Assembly (NCBI RefSeq): GCF_000956525.1
Contig: NZ_JYIW01000023.1
Coordinates: 155,575 to 219,574, forward strand
Source: Microbacterium oxydans
Lineage (GTDB): Bacteria; Actinomycetota; Actinomycetes; Actinomycetales; Microbacteriaceae
Length of the DNA: 64,000 nucleotides
Reading direction: 5' to 3'
Position 1 is the first letter of the stretch, and each line of letters starts with the position of its first letter. The notes under the pieces are model-generated. The model did not search any database and was not told where the DNA came from. It worked only from the letters and a program-made list of their open reading frames with translations. Positions 48,641-58,970 of the stretch are shown one piece after another. The translations under genes were made by a program, and so were the position numbers.

Positions 48641-49261
48641 GTGGCCATCGACCTGAAGAAGACGCTCGGTGCTTATCGGGCGAAACGCGACGAGTTCCGC
48701 ATCGTCGAGGTGCCGCCGATGCAGTACCTGATGGTGGACGGTGCCGGGGATCCGAACACCGCCGCGGTCTTCGCGGATGCGGTGACGGCGTTGTATCCGG
48801 TGGCGTACGGCTTGAAGTTCGCCGCCCGCAGGGAACTGGGGATCGACACCGTCGTGATGCCCCTGGAGGGCCTGTGGCACGCGCCGGATATGGATGTCTT
48901 CACTGCTCGGCGCGACAAGCACGCGTGGCACTGGACGCTCATGATCATGGTGCCCGACCACATCACGCGGGAGATGTTCGAGCGGGCGCTCGCCGGAGCC
49001 GCCGCGAAGAAGGATGCTTCACCGAGCCTCGGCGCGGTGCGTCTGGAGACCCTCGATGAGGGACTCTGTGTGCAGTCGCTGCACCTCGGTTCGTTCGACG
49101 ACGAGGGTCCGACGCTCGACGACCTGCATCACCGGTTCATCCCCGAGCACGGGCTCGCGATGCGCGGCATCCACCACGAGGTCTACTTCAGCGACGTCCG
49201 TCGCGTGGAGCCTGCGAAGCGGCGCACGATCCTGCGTCAGCCGGTGACCCGCCTGGCGTGA
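48641..49261 (+). CDS. GyrI-like small-molecule binding protein
   Basis: A 206-residue protein. IVEVPPMQYLMVDGAGDPNT near residue 20 and HLGSFDDEGPTLDDLHHRFIPEHGLAMRGIHHEVYFSDVRRVEP near the C-terminus are typical of stand-alone GyrI-like domain proteins. They bind or hydrolyse small molecules, and function is generally unclear. I chose the GTG at 48641, with GAGGAGG 7 nt upstream; longer readings would overlap the AraC gene in another frame. Its placement after an AraC-GyrI regulator suggests they act on related ligands. Confidence 0.8.
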   Translation: MAIDLKKTLGAYRAKRDEFRIVEVPPMQYLMVDGAGDPNTAAVFADAVTALYPVAYGLKFAARRELGIDTVVMPLEGLWHAPDMDVFTARRDKHAWHWTLMIMVPDHITREMFERALAGAAAKKDASPSLGAVRLETLDEGLCVQSLHLGSFDDEGPTLDDLHHRFIPEHGLAMRGIHHEVYFSDVRRVEPAKRRTILRQPVTRLA

Positions 49262-49273
49262 GGCCCAGACCGG

Positions 49274-49918
49274 TCAGGTGGCGGGCTTCTCGTTCCACAG
49301 CAGCAGGACGGCGCCGAGGCCGATCATCATGCCGCCTCCGGTGGCCGACATCGCGGAGAGTCGGCGCGGCGAGCGTCCGAACCAGCTCCGAGCGGCACTC
49401 GCGAGCAGCACCCACACCGCGTCGCAGGTGACGCCGATCACCACGACGATCGAGCCGAGCACGAACAGCTGCAGCGGCACGGATCCTGCGTGCAGGTCGA
49501 CGAACTGGGGGAGGATCGCGAGGAAGAACGCGATCGACTTCGGGTTGGTGACACCCACGACGAAGCCCTCGAGCAGCAGTCGCCATCCAGGGCGTGCCTG
49601 GCCGGCGTGCGCGATCGTCGCGGCGGCGTCTTTCCGATGACGGATCGCCTGGATGCCGAGGAAGATCAGGTATCCGGCGCCGAGCACCTTCACCACCGTG
49701 AACAGGACCACCGATTGGGCGATGACCGTGCCGACGCCGAGGGCGACACCGAGGACGAGCACGACGGATCCGACCGCGGTGCCGATGATGCTGAGGAACC
49801 CGCCCAGGCGTCCGAGAGCGATCGAACGACCGATCGTGAACAGCACGGTCGGTCCGGGGATCACGACCATGATGAACGCCGCAGCGATGAACGCGAGCAA
49901 CGTGGACGAGGCGATCAT
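49274..49918 (-). CDS. LysE/RhtB family amino-acid exporter
   Basis: A 214-residue inner-membrane protein with six predicted spans. FIMVVIPGPTVLFTIGRSIALG near residue 14 is the LysE signature. FTVVKVLGAGYLIFLGIQAI and LEGFVVGVTNPKSIAFFLAILPQFV are the other conserved blocks. Members export amino acids or homoserine lactone-like compounds; the substrate is unknown. Minus-strand TAAGCT lies 6 nt before the ATG, so the mRNA may be leaderless. It is convergent with the GyrI-like gene. Confidence 0.92.
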   Translation of the reverse strand: MIASSTLLAFIAAAFIMVVIPGPTVLFTIGRSIALGRLGGFLSIIGTAVGSVVLVLGVALGVGTVIAQSVVLFTVVKVLGAGYLIFLGIQAIRHRKDAAATIAHAGQARPGWRLLLEGFVVGVTNPKSIAFFLAILPQFVDLHAGSVPLQLFVLGSIVVVIGVTCDAVWVLLASAARSWFGRSPRRLSAMSATGGGMMIGLGAVLLLWNEKPAT

Positions 49919-49924
49919 GGTGCG

Positions 49925-49930
49925 AGCTTA
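49925..49930 (-). promoter_or_regulatory. Putative -10 box (TAAGCT) for leaderless exporter gene
   Basis: TAAGCT on the minus strand, 6 nt from the ATG at 49918, as at 1438, 2712 and 7261. Confidence 0.35.
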
Positions 49931-49992
49931 GGGGCAGGCGGCGCAGCAGCGTCAGGGGGCGGACGAACGAGTCATCCGCACCCCTGAAACCG

Positions 49993-50385
49993 TCAGGCTT
50001 CGCCCCAGAACCGGTCCTCTGCATCCTGGTCCTCGCTGATGAGCCAGACCTCGGCGATGCGGCCGTCGGCGATGCGGAACACATCGATACCGTGCTGGTC
50101 GAGGTCGACTCGCCCCTCACGCTGAGCGGAGAAGCGCACGGTGGTCGAGACGAGCTCGCCGGCCTCGGTCGCCGACTCGGTCTCGAGCGCGAAGGTGCCC
50201 CCGCTCGTCTGCATGAATCGGCCGAGGTGAGCGATGATCGCCTCCGGTCCCACGTGATCGCCCGAGAGCGGGTTCGTGCCGGGCTGGTGCCACACGGCAT
50301 CCGCCCGGAAGGTCGCAGCGAGCGCCTCCATATCGCCGACGGCCATGGCCGCTCCGTACTGTCCAACGACGTCGATTGCCGACAT
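49993..50385 (-). CDS. SnoaL/NTF2-like ketosteroid-isomerase-fold protein
   Basis: A 130-residue protein of the alpha+beta cone fold. VVGQYGAAMAVGDMEALAATFRADAVWHQPGTNPLSG is the usual first half, and DLDQHGIDVFRIADGRIAEVWLISED the last. These proteins are small enzymes or ligand-binding proteins of varied function. GAGGAGG precedes the ATG. It is divergent from an HxlR regulator with an 87-bp gap, which suggests that the regulator controls it. Confidence 0.85.
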   Translation of the reverse strand: MSAIDVVGQYGAAMAVGDMEALAATFRADAVWHQPGTNPLSGDHVGPEAIIAHLGRFMQTSGGTFALETESATEAGELVSTTVRFSAQREGRVDLDQHGIDVFRIADGRIAEVWLISEDQDAEDRFWGEA

Positions 50386-50472
50386 GCTGTTCCTCCTCGA
50401 TGACTCGATACTCTGAGCTTCCAGGTTCGCCAGCAGGTGCTGGTTACTTCAACGTCACCGAGAGGGCAGCGC

Positions 50473-50853
50473 ATGTCGACCGAGTGGACCGTGTTCTCGG
50501 CCAAGTGCCCCTCGCGTGCCTCGCTCGCGCGGATCGCGAACAAGTGGACCGCCATGATCGTCGTGCTGCTGCACGAGCAGCCGATGCGCTTCGGCGAGCT
50601 GCACGGTCGTGTCGAGGGCATCACGAAGAAGGTGCTCGTCGACACGCTCCGGGCTCTGGAGCGTGACGGGATGCTGCAGCGCGAGACCGGCGATGACGGC
50701 CACGCCCGCTACGGGTTGACCCCGCTCGGCCGCACGTTGCACGAGCCACTGCAGGCGCTGCGGCTGTGGGCCGAGTTGCACGTGGACGATGTGCGCGAAT
50801 CGCAGGAGCGGTACGACGACGCGGTGGATGAGCGGGTGCTCGGCGGGGCGTAG
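50473..50853 (+). CDS. HxlR family transcriptional regulator
   Basis: A 126-residue winged-helix regulator. KCPSRASLARIANKWTAMIVVLL is the first helix pair, with a Cys near residue 10 that HxlR proteins can use for redox or aldehyde sensing. MRFGELHGRVEGITKKVLVDTLRALERDGML is the recognition part, and YGLTPLGRTLHEPLQAL the wing end. It is divergent from the SnoaL-like gene. Start is the ATG at 50473 after GAGAGGG. Confidence 0.9.
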   Translation: MSTEWTVFSAKCPSRASLARIANKWTAMIVVLLHEQPMRFGELHGRVEGITKKVLVDTLRALERDGMLQRETGDDGHARYGLTPLGRTLHEPLQALRLWAELHVDDVRESQERYDDAVDERVLGGA

Positions 50854-50986
50854 GTCGAAGCACGCAGAGCGGGTCTCCGTCTGAAGCGACTCGATAGTAG
50901 CCGTTGGATGTCGATTCTGGCAACGGCATTCCCATCTTGCGTATGCACGCATACCGTGAGGGGCATCAACAGAAAAAGGAGTCCGC

Positions 50987-51283
50987 ATGTCTGCGAAAGC
51001 CCCCACCGCTCCTGAATTCGAATCTGCAGGCACTGACGCCACTCCCGAGGAGAACAGCGCTCCTGCCGAGGCTGTGTACGAGCGCGTCGACCTCGACCGC
51101 TACGTCGTGCTGAGCGACGGGCCTGTCGGCTACGTTGAATGGGTGTCGCCAGTCTTCGTCTGCTACTTCGGCAGCCCATATCTGAACTCCGAGGAGATCG
51201 CGCAGACGCACGATTTCCATGACGCCGTGCAGGTCGTGCTCGATCGCGCCGCTGCTGTGCGCCTGCGGAAGCGCGCCCTGTGA
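50987..51283 (+). CDS. Small protein coupled to glgX, unknown function
   Basis: A 98-residue protein with an acidic, Pro/Ala-rich N-terminal third and an ordered C-terminal part (YVVLSDGPVGYVEWVSPVFVCYFG, then HDAVQVVLDRAAAVRLRKRAL). AAAAAGGAG lies upstream of the ATG. Its stop overlaps the GTG of glgX, so both are translated from one message. No family is recognised. The tight coupling to the trehalose operon may mean a regulatory role, but small actinobacterial leader genes often have none known. Confidence 0.7.
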   Translation: MSAKAPTAPEFESAGTDATPEENSAPAEAVYERVDLDRYVVLSDGPVGYVEWVSPVFVCYFGSPYLNSEEIAQTHDFHDAVQVVLDRAAAVRLRKRAL

Positions 51284-53490
51284 GCCACGAAGTGTGGCCC
51301 GGTTCGCCGTACCCCCTCGGGGCGACCTTCGACGGACAGGGCACGAACTTCGCCCTGTTCAGCGAAGGCGCCGAACGGGTCGAGCTCTGCCTCTTCGACG
51401 AGGACGGCTCCGAGGAACGGGTGCCCCTGACCGAGTTCGACGCGTTCGTCTGGCACGGCTTCCTGCCGTCTGTGCAGCCAGGACAGCTCTACGGCTACCG
51501 CGTGTACGGACCAGACAAGCCGACAGAGGGCAAGCGCTACAACCCGCACAAGCTGCTGCTCGACCCCTACGCCAAGGCGGTGTCCGGCCAGATCGAGTGG
51601 GGTCAGTCGCTGTTCGGCTACGACTTCGGCGACCCCGATTCCCGGAACGAAGAGGACTCCGCCGCCGCGATGGTGAAGGGCGTGGTGATCAACCCGTTCT
51701 TCGAGTGGGCCGGCGACCGACTGCCCAAGACCCCGTATGCGCAGACCGTGATCTACGAGTCGCACGTGAAGGGCCTCACCTTCCGGCATCCTGACATCCC
51801 CGAAGAGCTGCGCGGCACGTACGCCGGCATCGCGCACCCGGCGATCATCGAGCACCTCGTGCACCTGGGCATCACCGCGATCGAACTCATGCCGGTGCAT
51901 CAGTTCGTGCATGACTCCACGCTCGAAGAGAAGGGGCTCTCGAACTACTGGGGCTACAACACCCTCGCCTTCTTCGCCCCGCACAGCGAGTACTCGTCGA
52001 GCGGCAAGCTCGGCCAGCAGGTGCAGGAGTTCAAGGCCATGGTTCGTGCCCTGCACGCGGCGGGCATCGAGGTCATCCTCGACGTCGTCTACAACCACAC
52101 GGCAGAGGGCAACCACCTCGGCCCGACCCTCTCGATGCGCGGCATCGACAACGAGGCCTACTACCGCCTCGAAGAAGACCGCCGCTACTACACCGACTAC
52201 ACCGGCACCGGCAACAGTCTCAACGCCGGCAGCCCGCACGCGCTGCAGCTCATCATGGACTCGCTGCGCTACTGGGTGACCGAGATGCACGTCGACGGTT
52301 TCCGCTTCGACCTCGCCTCGACGCTGGCCCGCGAGTTCTACGACGTCGACAAGCTCTCGACGTTCTTCGAGCTCGTGCAGCAGGATCCGGTGGTCTCGCA
52401 GGTCAAGCTGATCGCCGAGCCGTGGGACGTCGGGCCCGGCGGCTACCAGGTGGGCAACTTCCCACCGCAGTGGACCGAGTGGAACGGCAAGTACCGCGAC
52501 ACCGTGCGCGACTTCTGGCGCGGAGAGCCGCAGGCGCTCGGCGAGTTCGCGTCGCGCCTCACCGGCTCGGCCGACCTGTACGAGCACTCCGGTCGCCGGC
52601 CGGTCGCCTCGATCAACTTCGTCACCGCGCACGACGGCTTCACGCTGCGTGACCTCGTGTCGTACAACGAGAAGCACAACGACGCGAACGGCGAAGACAA
52701 CAACGACGGCGAATCGCACAACCGCTCCTCCAACATGGGGGTCGAGGGTCCGACCGACGACGAGTCCATCAACCGGGCGAGGGCTCGGCAACAGCGCAAC
52801 TTCCTCGCGACGCTGCTGCTCTCGCAGGGCGTGCCGATGATCTCGCACGGTGACGAGCTGGGCCGCACACAGGGCGGCAACAACAACGGCTACGCGCAGG
52901 ACAACGAGATCACCTGGGTCGACTGGGATGCCGCCGACCACCCGCTGATCGAGTTCACGGCGGCGGTCACCCGGCTGCGTCGCACGCATCCGACCTTCCG
53001 ACGCAGTCGCTTCTTCGACGGTCGACCGGTGCGCGCCGAAGACGGCGAACGGATCCCCGACGTGGTCTGGCTGCGACCGGATGCGGTGCCGATGGCGCCG
53101 GAGGACTGGGACTCGGGCTTCGGGCTCTCCGTCGGCATGTTCCTGAACGGGCACGGCATCCGCGAGAAGGATCTGCGGGGCCGACCGGTCACCGATCAGA
53201 ACTTCCTCGTGTACTTCAACAGCGGTGACGAGGCGGTCGACCTCACCCTGCCGGACGACCGCCACGGCGACAGCTGGCAGATCATGATCGACACGGCAGG
53301 CGAACGCGGCAACGAATCCGCGGTGCCGGCTGGCGACAGCATCGAACTGCAGGCCAAGTCGCTGCTGGTGCTGTGCGAGGCCGAACCCGTCGAGATCGTC
53401 GTCGACGACTCAGTGAACGCTTCGCTGCGGGTGCAGAGCGAGCAGTCCGTCCTGTCTGCGCCAGCGCCGACCGCGGAGCACCGCGCATGA
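51280..53490 (+). CDS. glgX: Glycogen debranching enzyme GlgX
   Basis: A 736-residue GH13 enzyme (isoamylase group) that removes alpha-1,6 branches from glycogen. An N-terminal CBM48 domain starts WPGSPYPLGATFDGQGTNFALFS. The barrel shows VILDVVYNHTAEGN, VDGFRFDLASTLARE with the nucleophile Asp, LIAEPWDVGPGGYQVG with the acid Glu, and FVTAHDGFTLRDLVSYNEKHN with the third acid. The GTG overlaps the preceding stop. It heads the glgX-treY-treZ operon, where debranched chains feed trehalose synthesis. Confidence 0.96.
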   Translation: MSHEVWPGSPYPLGATFDGQGTNFALFSEGAERVELCLFDEDGSEERVPLTEFDAFVWHGFLPSVQPGQLYGYRVYGPDKPTEGKRYNPHKLLLDPYAKAVSGQIEWGQSLFGYDFGDPDSRNEEDSAAAMVKGVVINPFFEWAGDRLPKTPYAQTVIYESHVKGLTFRHPDIPEELRGTYAGIAHPAIIEHLVHLGITAIELMPVHQFVHDSTLEEKGLSNYWGYNTLAFFAPHSEYSSSGKLGQQVQEFKAMVRALHAAGIEVILDVVYNHTAEGNHLGPTLSMRGIDNEAYYRLEEDRRYYTDYTGTGNSLNAGSPHALQLIMDSLRYWVTEMHVDGFRFDLASTLAREFYDVDKLSTFFELVQQDPVVSQVKLIAEPWDVGPGGYQVGNFPPQWTEWNGKYRDTVRDFWRGEPQALGEFASRLTGSADLYEHSGRRPVASINFVTAHDGFTLRDLVSYNEKHNDANGEDNNDGESHNRSSNMGVEGPTDDESINRARARQQRNFLATLLLSQGVPMISHGDELGRTQGGNNNGYAQDNEITWVDWDAADHPLIEFTAAVTRLRRTHPTFRRSRFFDGRPVRAEDGERIPDVVWLRPDAVPMAPEDWDSGFGLSVGMFLNGHGIREKDLRGRPVTDQNFLVYFNSGDEAVDLTLPDDRHGDSWQIMIDTAGERGNESAVPAGDSIELQAKSLLVLCEAEPVEIVVDDSVNASLRVQSEQSVLSAPAPTAEHRA

Positions 53491-55835
53491 CCCGGCGACC
53501 CGTCTCGACCTATCGCCTGCAGATCCGCGCCGGATTCACGCTCGACGATGCGGCCGCAGTCACGCCGTACGTGCGCGAGCTGGGTGCGTCGTGGGCCTAC
53601 CTCTCGCCGCTGCTCGCTGCGACGCCGGGATCGGACCACGGGTACGACGTGGTCGACCACTCGCGCATCGACGAGAGTCGCGGCGGCGGGGCGGGACTCC
53701 GGCGGTTCGCCGAGGCTGCGCGTGACGAAGACCTCGGCATCCTGATCGACACCGTCCCGAACCACGTCGGCGTCTCGGTGCCGCGCGAGAACCCGTGGTG
53801 GTGGGATGTGCTGCGCCTTGGCCGGGCATCTCGGCACGCCGTCGCATTCGACATCGACTGGCGACTCGGGGCTGGCAAAGTGCGGCTGCCGATCCTCGGG
53901 TCGGTTCCCAGCGCCGCGATCGACAACGGCGAATTCGTGGTCGACACGACCCCGGCTGCGGATGCTCCGGACGGCACGCTGTCGTACTTCGAGCACGTGC
54001 TGCCGCTCGCACCGGGCACCGGCGAGCTGGCCGGCGACGTGTCTGCGCTGCTCGCCGCCCAGAACTACGAGCTGCGCTTCTGGCAGGACCAGAACGCAGA
54101 GCTCAACTACCGCCGCTTCTTCGCGGTGTCTGAGCTCGCCGGCATCCGCGTCGAGCTGCCGGACGTCTTCGCCGAGTCGCACCACGAGATCGTCCGGTGG
54201 CTCACCGAGGGCCTTGCGGATGGCCTGCGCGTGGACCACCCGGACGGACTCGCCGACCCCGGCGCGTACCTCGACCAGCTCGCCGACGTCACCGCCGGCG
54301 CGTACACGCTGGTCGAGAAGATCCTCGAACCCGGCGAGGCGCTGCCCTCGTGGTGGCGCACCGACGGCACCACCGGCTACGACGCACTTGCCGAGCTGGA
54401 CCGGCTGTTCGTCGATGCAGACGGCGTCGAGGCGCTCACGCAACTGGATGCTCGGCTCCGTGCCGACACCGGACTCGACGAGGCCCTGGCATGGCCCGAC
54501 CTGATCCGCTCGACCAAGCGCATGATCGCCGACACGTTGCTGCAGTCCGAGGTGCGACGCCTCGTGCGCACGCTGCCGCACGGCGTGGTCGCTGCCGAAG
54601 ACGCGCTCGCCGAGCTCGCAGCGTGCTTCCCCGTCTACCGCTCGTACCTGCCGGCCGGGCGCGAGCACCTGGATCACGCGTTCGCCGAGGCCCGGCGACG
54701 TCGCCCCGACCTCGCCTCGACCTTCGACGAGCTCGAGCCGCTGCTCGCCGATCCGGAGACCGAGGTGTCCGTGCGGTTCGAGCAGACCAGTGGTGCCGTG
54801 ATGGCGAAGGGCGTCGAGGACACCGCGTTCTACCGCTTCACGCGCTTGGGCACGCTGACAGAGGTCGGTGCCGACCCGTCCATCACCTCGCTCTCGGTCG
54901 AGGAGTTCCACGCGGCGCAGGAGCGGCGCCTCGCAACCTGGCCGCACTCGATGACGACGCTCTCGACGCACGACACGAAGCGCTCGGAAGACGTGCGCGC
55001 TCGGCTCAGCGTGCTGTCGGAGATCCCCGAGCGGTGGTCCGAGGTGCTCGGCGAGCTGCGCGCGATCGCGACGACCGGCCACGGTCCGTTCGACGCCCTG
55101 CTCTGGCAGGCAGCGGTCGGCGCCTGGCCGATCGACCAGGACCGGCTGCTCGCCTACGGGCTCAAGGCCGCGAGGGAAGCCGCGGAGTCGACGACCTGGC
55201 AGCATCCGGATGCCGACTTCGAAGCCGGTGTCGAGGCGATCGCGGAGGCGTCGAACGGTGCGGCCCGCGAAGTGCTCGACCGCTTCGTCGCGGAGATCGT
55301 CGATGCCGGCCGCTCGAACTCGCTGTCGGCGAAGCTGCTGCAGATCGCCGGCCCCGGTGTGCCGGACGTCTATCAGGGCACCGAGCTGTGGGATCACTCC
55401 CTCGTCGACCCAGACAACCGCCGCCCGGTCGACTTCGCCGAGCGTGCTCGCATGCTGCGCCTCCTCGACCGGAATGCCGACCGTGGCGACCTGCCGCCGA
55501 TCGACGACACCGGCCTCGCGAAGATGCTGGTGACCTCGCGCGCGCTGCGGCTGCGACGCGACAACCCCGAACTGTTCCAGGTGTACCGGCCGGCTGCCGC
55601 GATCGGTGCAGCATCCGATCACGTCGTCGCCGTCGACCGCGGCGGTGTGACCGCCGTGGCCACCCGCCTTCCCGTCGGGCTCGCGAGCCGGGGCGGATGG
55701 GGCGAGACGCAGCTGGTACGACCGGACGTCTCCGCGATCGACGTGCTGACCGGCCGTCGCATCGAGCCGGGCCCCGTGCGGCTCGCCGAACTGCTCGACA
55801 GGTACCCGGTCGCACTGCTGGTGGAGGTCCGATGA
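53487..55835 (+). CDS. treY: Malto-oligosyltrehalose synthase
   Basis: A 782-residue GH13 enzyme that turns the reducing-end alpha-1,4 bond of maltodextrin into alpha,alpha-1,1. [40 protein letters not shown] is the classic TreY opening. [42 protein letters not shown] and [18 protein letters not shown] hold the active-site residues. The ATG overlaps the glgX stop (ATGA); a longer in-frame reading lies within glgX and is rejected. The product is hydrolysed by TreZ, encoded next. Confidence 0.96.
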   Translation: MTRRPVSTYRLQIRAGFTLDDAAAVTPYVRELGASWAYLSPLLAATPGSDHGYDVVDHSRIDESRGGGAGLRRFAEAARDEDLGILIDTVPNHVGVSVPRENPWWWDVLRLGRASRHAVAFDIDWRLGAGKVRLPILGSVPSAAIDNGEFVVDTTPAADAPDGTLSYFEHVLPLAPGTGELAGDVSALLAAQNYELRFWQDQNAELNYRRFFAVSELAGIRVELPDVFAESHHEIVRWLTEGLADGLRVDHPDGLADPGAYLDQLADVTAGAYTLVEKILEPGEALPSWWRTDGTTGYDALAELDRLFVDADGVEALTQLDARLRADTGLDEALAWPDLIRSTKRMIADTLLQSEVRRLVRTLPHGVVAAEDALAELAACFPVYRSYLPAGREHLDHAFAEARRRRPDLASTFDELEPLLADPETEVSVRFEQTSGAVMAKGVEDTAFYRFTRLGTLTEVGADPSITSLSVEEFHAAQERRLATWPHSMTTLSTHDTKRSEDVRARLSVLSEIPERWSEVLGELRAIATTGHGPFDALLWQAAVGAWPIDQDRLLAYGLKAAREAAESTTWQHPDADFEAGVEAIAEASNGAAREVLDRFVAEIVDAGRSNSLSAKLLQIAGPGVPDVYQGTELWDHSLVDPDNRRPVDFAERARMLRLLDRNADRGDLPPIDDTGLAKMLVTSRALRLRRDNPELFQVYRPAAAIGAASDHVVAVDRGGVTAVATRLPVGLASRGGWGETQLVRPDVSAIDVLTGRRIEPGPVRLAELLDRYPVALLVEVR

Positions 55836-57601
55836 TCGAGGTGTGGGCGCCACGCGCCGAACGTGTGCGGATTCGACGGCTGACGGATGCCGGGGCGACC
55901 GTCGAGGACCGCGAGCTCACCCGCTCGCCGGCGCACCCCGACGGCGACGGCTGGTGGCAGGCCGAGGTCGACCTCGCCGACGGCGAGCGATACGGATTCC
56001 TGCTGGACGACAGCGACGACCTGCGCCCCGACCCTCGGTCGCCGCGTCAGCCCGACGGCGTGCACGGAGCATCCGCCGCCTTCGACGCCTCGGTCCACGA
56101 CTGGAACGACACCGCCTGGACCGGCCGCCCGCTCGCGGGGGCCGTCATCTACGAACTGCACATCGGCACCTACACGCCGGACGGCACGCTCGACTCGGCG
56201 ATCGAGCGACTCGACCACCTGGTCGATCTCGGCGTCACGCACGTCGAACTGCTGCCGGTCAACGCCTTCAACGGCGAGTGGAACTGGGGCTACGACGGCG
56301 TGCTCTGGTACGCCGTGCAGGAGTCGTACGGGGGACCCGCCGCCTACCAGCGCTTCGTCGACGCGGCCCACGCCCGTGGGCTCGCCGTGATCCAGGACGT
56401 CGTGTACAACCACCTGGGCCCGAGCGGCAACTACCTGCCCGAGTTCGGACCGTACCTGCGTGACGGCGACCGCAACACCTGGGGCGACTCGATCAACCTC
56501 GACGAGCCCGCAGTGCGCGAGTACATCATCGAGAACGCGCTGCGCTGGATGCGTGACTTCCACGTCGACGGTCTGCGCCTCGACGCGGTGCACGCGCTGC
56601 GTGACGAACAGCCGAGCCACATCCTTCGCGAGCTGGCGCAGCGTTCCGACGCGCTGTCGGCGCAGCTGAACCGTCCGCTCAGCCTGATCGCCGAGTCCGA
56701 CCTGAACGATCCGACGCTGATCCTGCCGCGCGAAGCCGGCGGGTTCGGTCTCACGGCGCAGTGGTCCGACGACTGGCACCACGCCGCGCACGTCGCGCTG
56801 ACGGGCGAGGTCGAGGGATACTACGCAGACTTCGCGGCGGATGATGCCGTGGTCAAGGTGTCGGAGCGAGGGTTCTTCCACGACGGCTCGTACTCGTCGT
56901 TCCGCGGTCGTCGTCACGGCGGACCGATCCCGGCGACCGTGCCCGGCTGGCGCCTGGTGACGTTCGCGCAGGACCACGATCAGATCGGCAACCGGGCTGC
57001 GGGCGACCGGCTGTCGGCCACGTTGTCGCCCGAGCGCCTCGCCGTCGCGGCCGTGCTCACGCTGACCGCACCCGGCACCCCGATGCTGTTCATGGGGGAG
57101 GAGTGGGGAGCATCGACGCCCTGGCAGTTCTTCACCTCCCATCCGGAGCCCGAGCTCGGCCGTGCCACCGCCGAAGGGCGCATCGCCGAGTTCGCCAGGA
57201 TGGGCTGGGACCCGGCGACCGTGCCGGACCCGCAGGACCCCGACGCGTTCGCGCGCTCGCACCTCGACTGGGCCGAGCTCGATGCCCCGGCGCATGCCGA
57301 GCTGCTGGCGCTGTATCGCTCGCTGACCGCGCTTCGGCGCGAGCGCCCTGAGCTCACCGATCCGGATATGACCCGCACGGTGGTCACAGTGACCCCGGCC
57401 GGCGCCGAACCCGATGCCCGCGCGTACCGGATCGACCGAGGCGCGTGCTCGGTGCTGGTCAACCTGACGGCTGCACCGGTCGAGTTCGACACGATCGCCG
57501 ACGCCGTCGTGCTGCTCTCGACCGCCGAGGTGCAGCACACCGGGAAGCGCCTCACGCTGCCAGTGGACTCGGCCGCCGTGGTCGGGCCGCCGCTCGCCTG
57601 A
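55832..57601 (+). CDS. treZ: Malto-oligosyltrehalose trehalohydrolase
   Basis: A 589-residue GH13 enzyme that releases trehalose from maltooligosyl-trehalose. The short N-terminal domain begins [14 protein letters not shown]. The barrel shows [37 protein letters not shown] with the nucleophile Asp, [13 protein letters not shown] with the acid Glu, and [17 protein letters not shown] with the third acid. [18 protein letters not shown] is typical of TreZ. The ATG overlaps the treY stop (ATGA). It ends the operon. Confidence 0.96.
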   Translation: MIEVWAPRAERVRIRRLTDAGATVEDRELTRSPAHPDGDGWWQAEVDLADGERYGFLLDDSDDLRPDPRSPRQPDGVHGASAAFDASVHDWNDTAWTGRPLAGAVIYELHIGTYTPDGTLDSAIERLDHLVDLGVTHVELLPVNAFNGEWNWGYDGVLWYAVQESYGGPAAYQRFVDAAHARGLAVIQDVVYNHLGPSGNYLPEFGPYLRDGDRNTWGDSINLDEPAVREYIIENALRWMRDFHVDGLRLDAVHALRDEQPSHILRELAQRSDALSAQLNRPLSLIAESDLNDPTLILPREAGGFGLTAQWSDDWHHAAHVALTGEVEGYYADFAADDAVVKVSERGFFHDGSYSSFRGRRHGGPIPATVPGWRLVTFAQDHDQIGNRAAGDRLSATLSPERLAVAAVLTLTAPGTPMLFMGEEWGASTPWQFFTSHPEPELGRATAEGRIAEFARMGWDPATVPDPQDPDAFARSHLDWAELDAPAHAELLALYRSLTALRRERPELTDPDMTRTVVTVTPAGAEPDARAYRIDRGACSVLVNLTAAPVEFDTIADAVVLLSTAEVQHTGKRLTLPVDSAAVVGPPLA

Positions 57602-57662
57602 GCACGGTCGCCGTGGCGGACACGGCGACCCGCGCACCGACGCCAGATGAGAAGCTAGAAGG

Positions 57663-58970
57663 ATGAGCGTTTCCCCTGCCGTCGACGTGCTCGCCCCGCT
57701 GAGCGAGGACGAGGTGCGGCGCCTCCGTGCAGACTTCCCGATCCTGCAGACCGAGGTGAACGGGCATCCGCTCGTCTACCTCGACTCGGGAGCCACATCG
57801 CAGCGTCCCTTCGCCGTGCTCGACGCCGAACGCGAGTTCGCGAGCACCATGAACTCCGCCGTGCACCGCGGAGCGCACACGCTCGCTGCCGAGGCCACCG
57901 AACTGTTCGAAGACGCTCGCGCCACCGTCGCCCGTTTCATCGGCGCCGATGACGACGAGGTCGTCTGGACCTCGAACGCCACCGAGGCCATCAACCTCGT
58001 CGCGTATTCGCTGTCGAACGCCTCGGTCGGACGAGGGGGACCGGCCGCCGAGCGTCTCCGGCTGCATGAGGGCGACGAGATCGTCACGACCGAGATGGAG
58101 CACCACGCCAACCTCATCCCGTGGCAGGAGCTCGCCGCACGCACCGGTGCGACCCTGCGGGTGATCCCGCTCGACGACCACGGTGCCCTCCGCCTCGACG
58201 AGGCTGCGCGGTTCATCACCGAGCGCACCAAGCTCGTCGCCGTCACCCACGTCTCCAACGTGCTCGGCGTGATCAACCCGGTCGAGCAGATCGTCGCGCT
58301 CGCGCGGACCGCCGGCGCACTCGTGCTGCTCGACGCGTGCCAGTCGGCGCCGCACCTGCCGCTCGACGTGCGGGCGCTCGACGTCGACTTCGCCGTGCTC
58401 TCCGGCCACAAGATGCTCGGTCCGACCGGCATCGGCGCGCTCTACGGGCGCCGCGAACTGCTCGAGGCCATGCCCCCGTTCCTCACCGGCGGATCGATGA
58501 TCACGACCGTCACCACCACCCATGCCGAGTACCTGCCGCCGCCGCAGCGCTTCGAGGCCGGCACGCAGCGCGTCTCGCAGGCGATCGCGCTCGCCGCCGC
58601 CATCGACTACCTGACGGCCGTCGGCATGCCGCGCATCGCGGCGCACGAGGCCGCCTTCGGGCACCGTCTGGTCGACGGACTCGGCGCGATCGACGGCGTC
58701 CACGTGCTCGGCGCCGGTATCGACCTGCCCAGGGCCGGGCTCGCGAGCTTCGACATCGCCGGCATCCACTCGCATGACGTCGGTCAGTTCCTCGACGACC
58801 GCGGCATCGCGGTGCGCGTCGGTCACCACTGCGCCCAGCCGCTGCACCGGCGGCTCGGCATCACCTCGTCCACCAGGGCGAGCACCTACCTCTACACGAC
58901 TGAGGCCGAGGTGGATGCCGTGATCGACGGCGTCGCAGCGGCCATCGACTTCTTCGGAGTGCGAGCATGA
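57663..58970 (+). CDS. sufS: Cysteine desulfurase SufS
   Basis: A 435-residue PLP enzyme of group II desulfurases. YLDSGATSQRPFAVLDAEREF is the N-terminus, TSNATEAINLVAYSL binds the cofactor, and VDFAVLSGHKMLGPTGIGALYGR has the Schiff-base Lys. VRVGHHCAQPLHRRLGI has the catalytic Cys. It supplies sulfur for Fe-S clusters. A ~10-residue insertion after LVAYSLSNASVG (GRGGPAAERLRLHEG) is a small difference from the common length. AGAAGG precedes the ATG, and the stop overlaps sufU. Confidence 0.95.
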   Translation: MSVSPAVDVLAPLSEDEVRRLRADFPILQTEVNGHPLVYLDSGATSQRPFAVLDAEREFASTMNSAVHRGAHTLAAEATELFEDARATVARFIGADDDEVVWTSNATEAINLVAYSLSNASVGRGGPAAERLRLHEGDEIVTTEMEHHANLIPWQELAARTGATLRVIPLDDHGALRLDEAARFITERTKLVAVTHVSNVLGVINPVEQIVALARTAGALVLLDACQSAPHLPLDVRALDVDFAVLSGHKMLGPTGIGALYGRRELLEAMPPFLTGGSMITTVTTTHAEYLPPPQRFEAGTQRVSQAIALAAAIDYLTAVGMPRIAAHEAAFGHRLVDGLGAIDGVHVLGAGIDLPRAGLASFDIAGIHSHDVGQFLDDRGIAVRVGHHCAQPLHRRLGITSSTRASTYLYTTEAEVDAVIDGVAAAIDFFGVRA

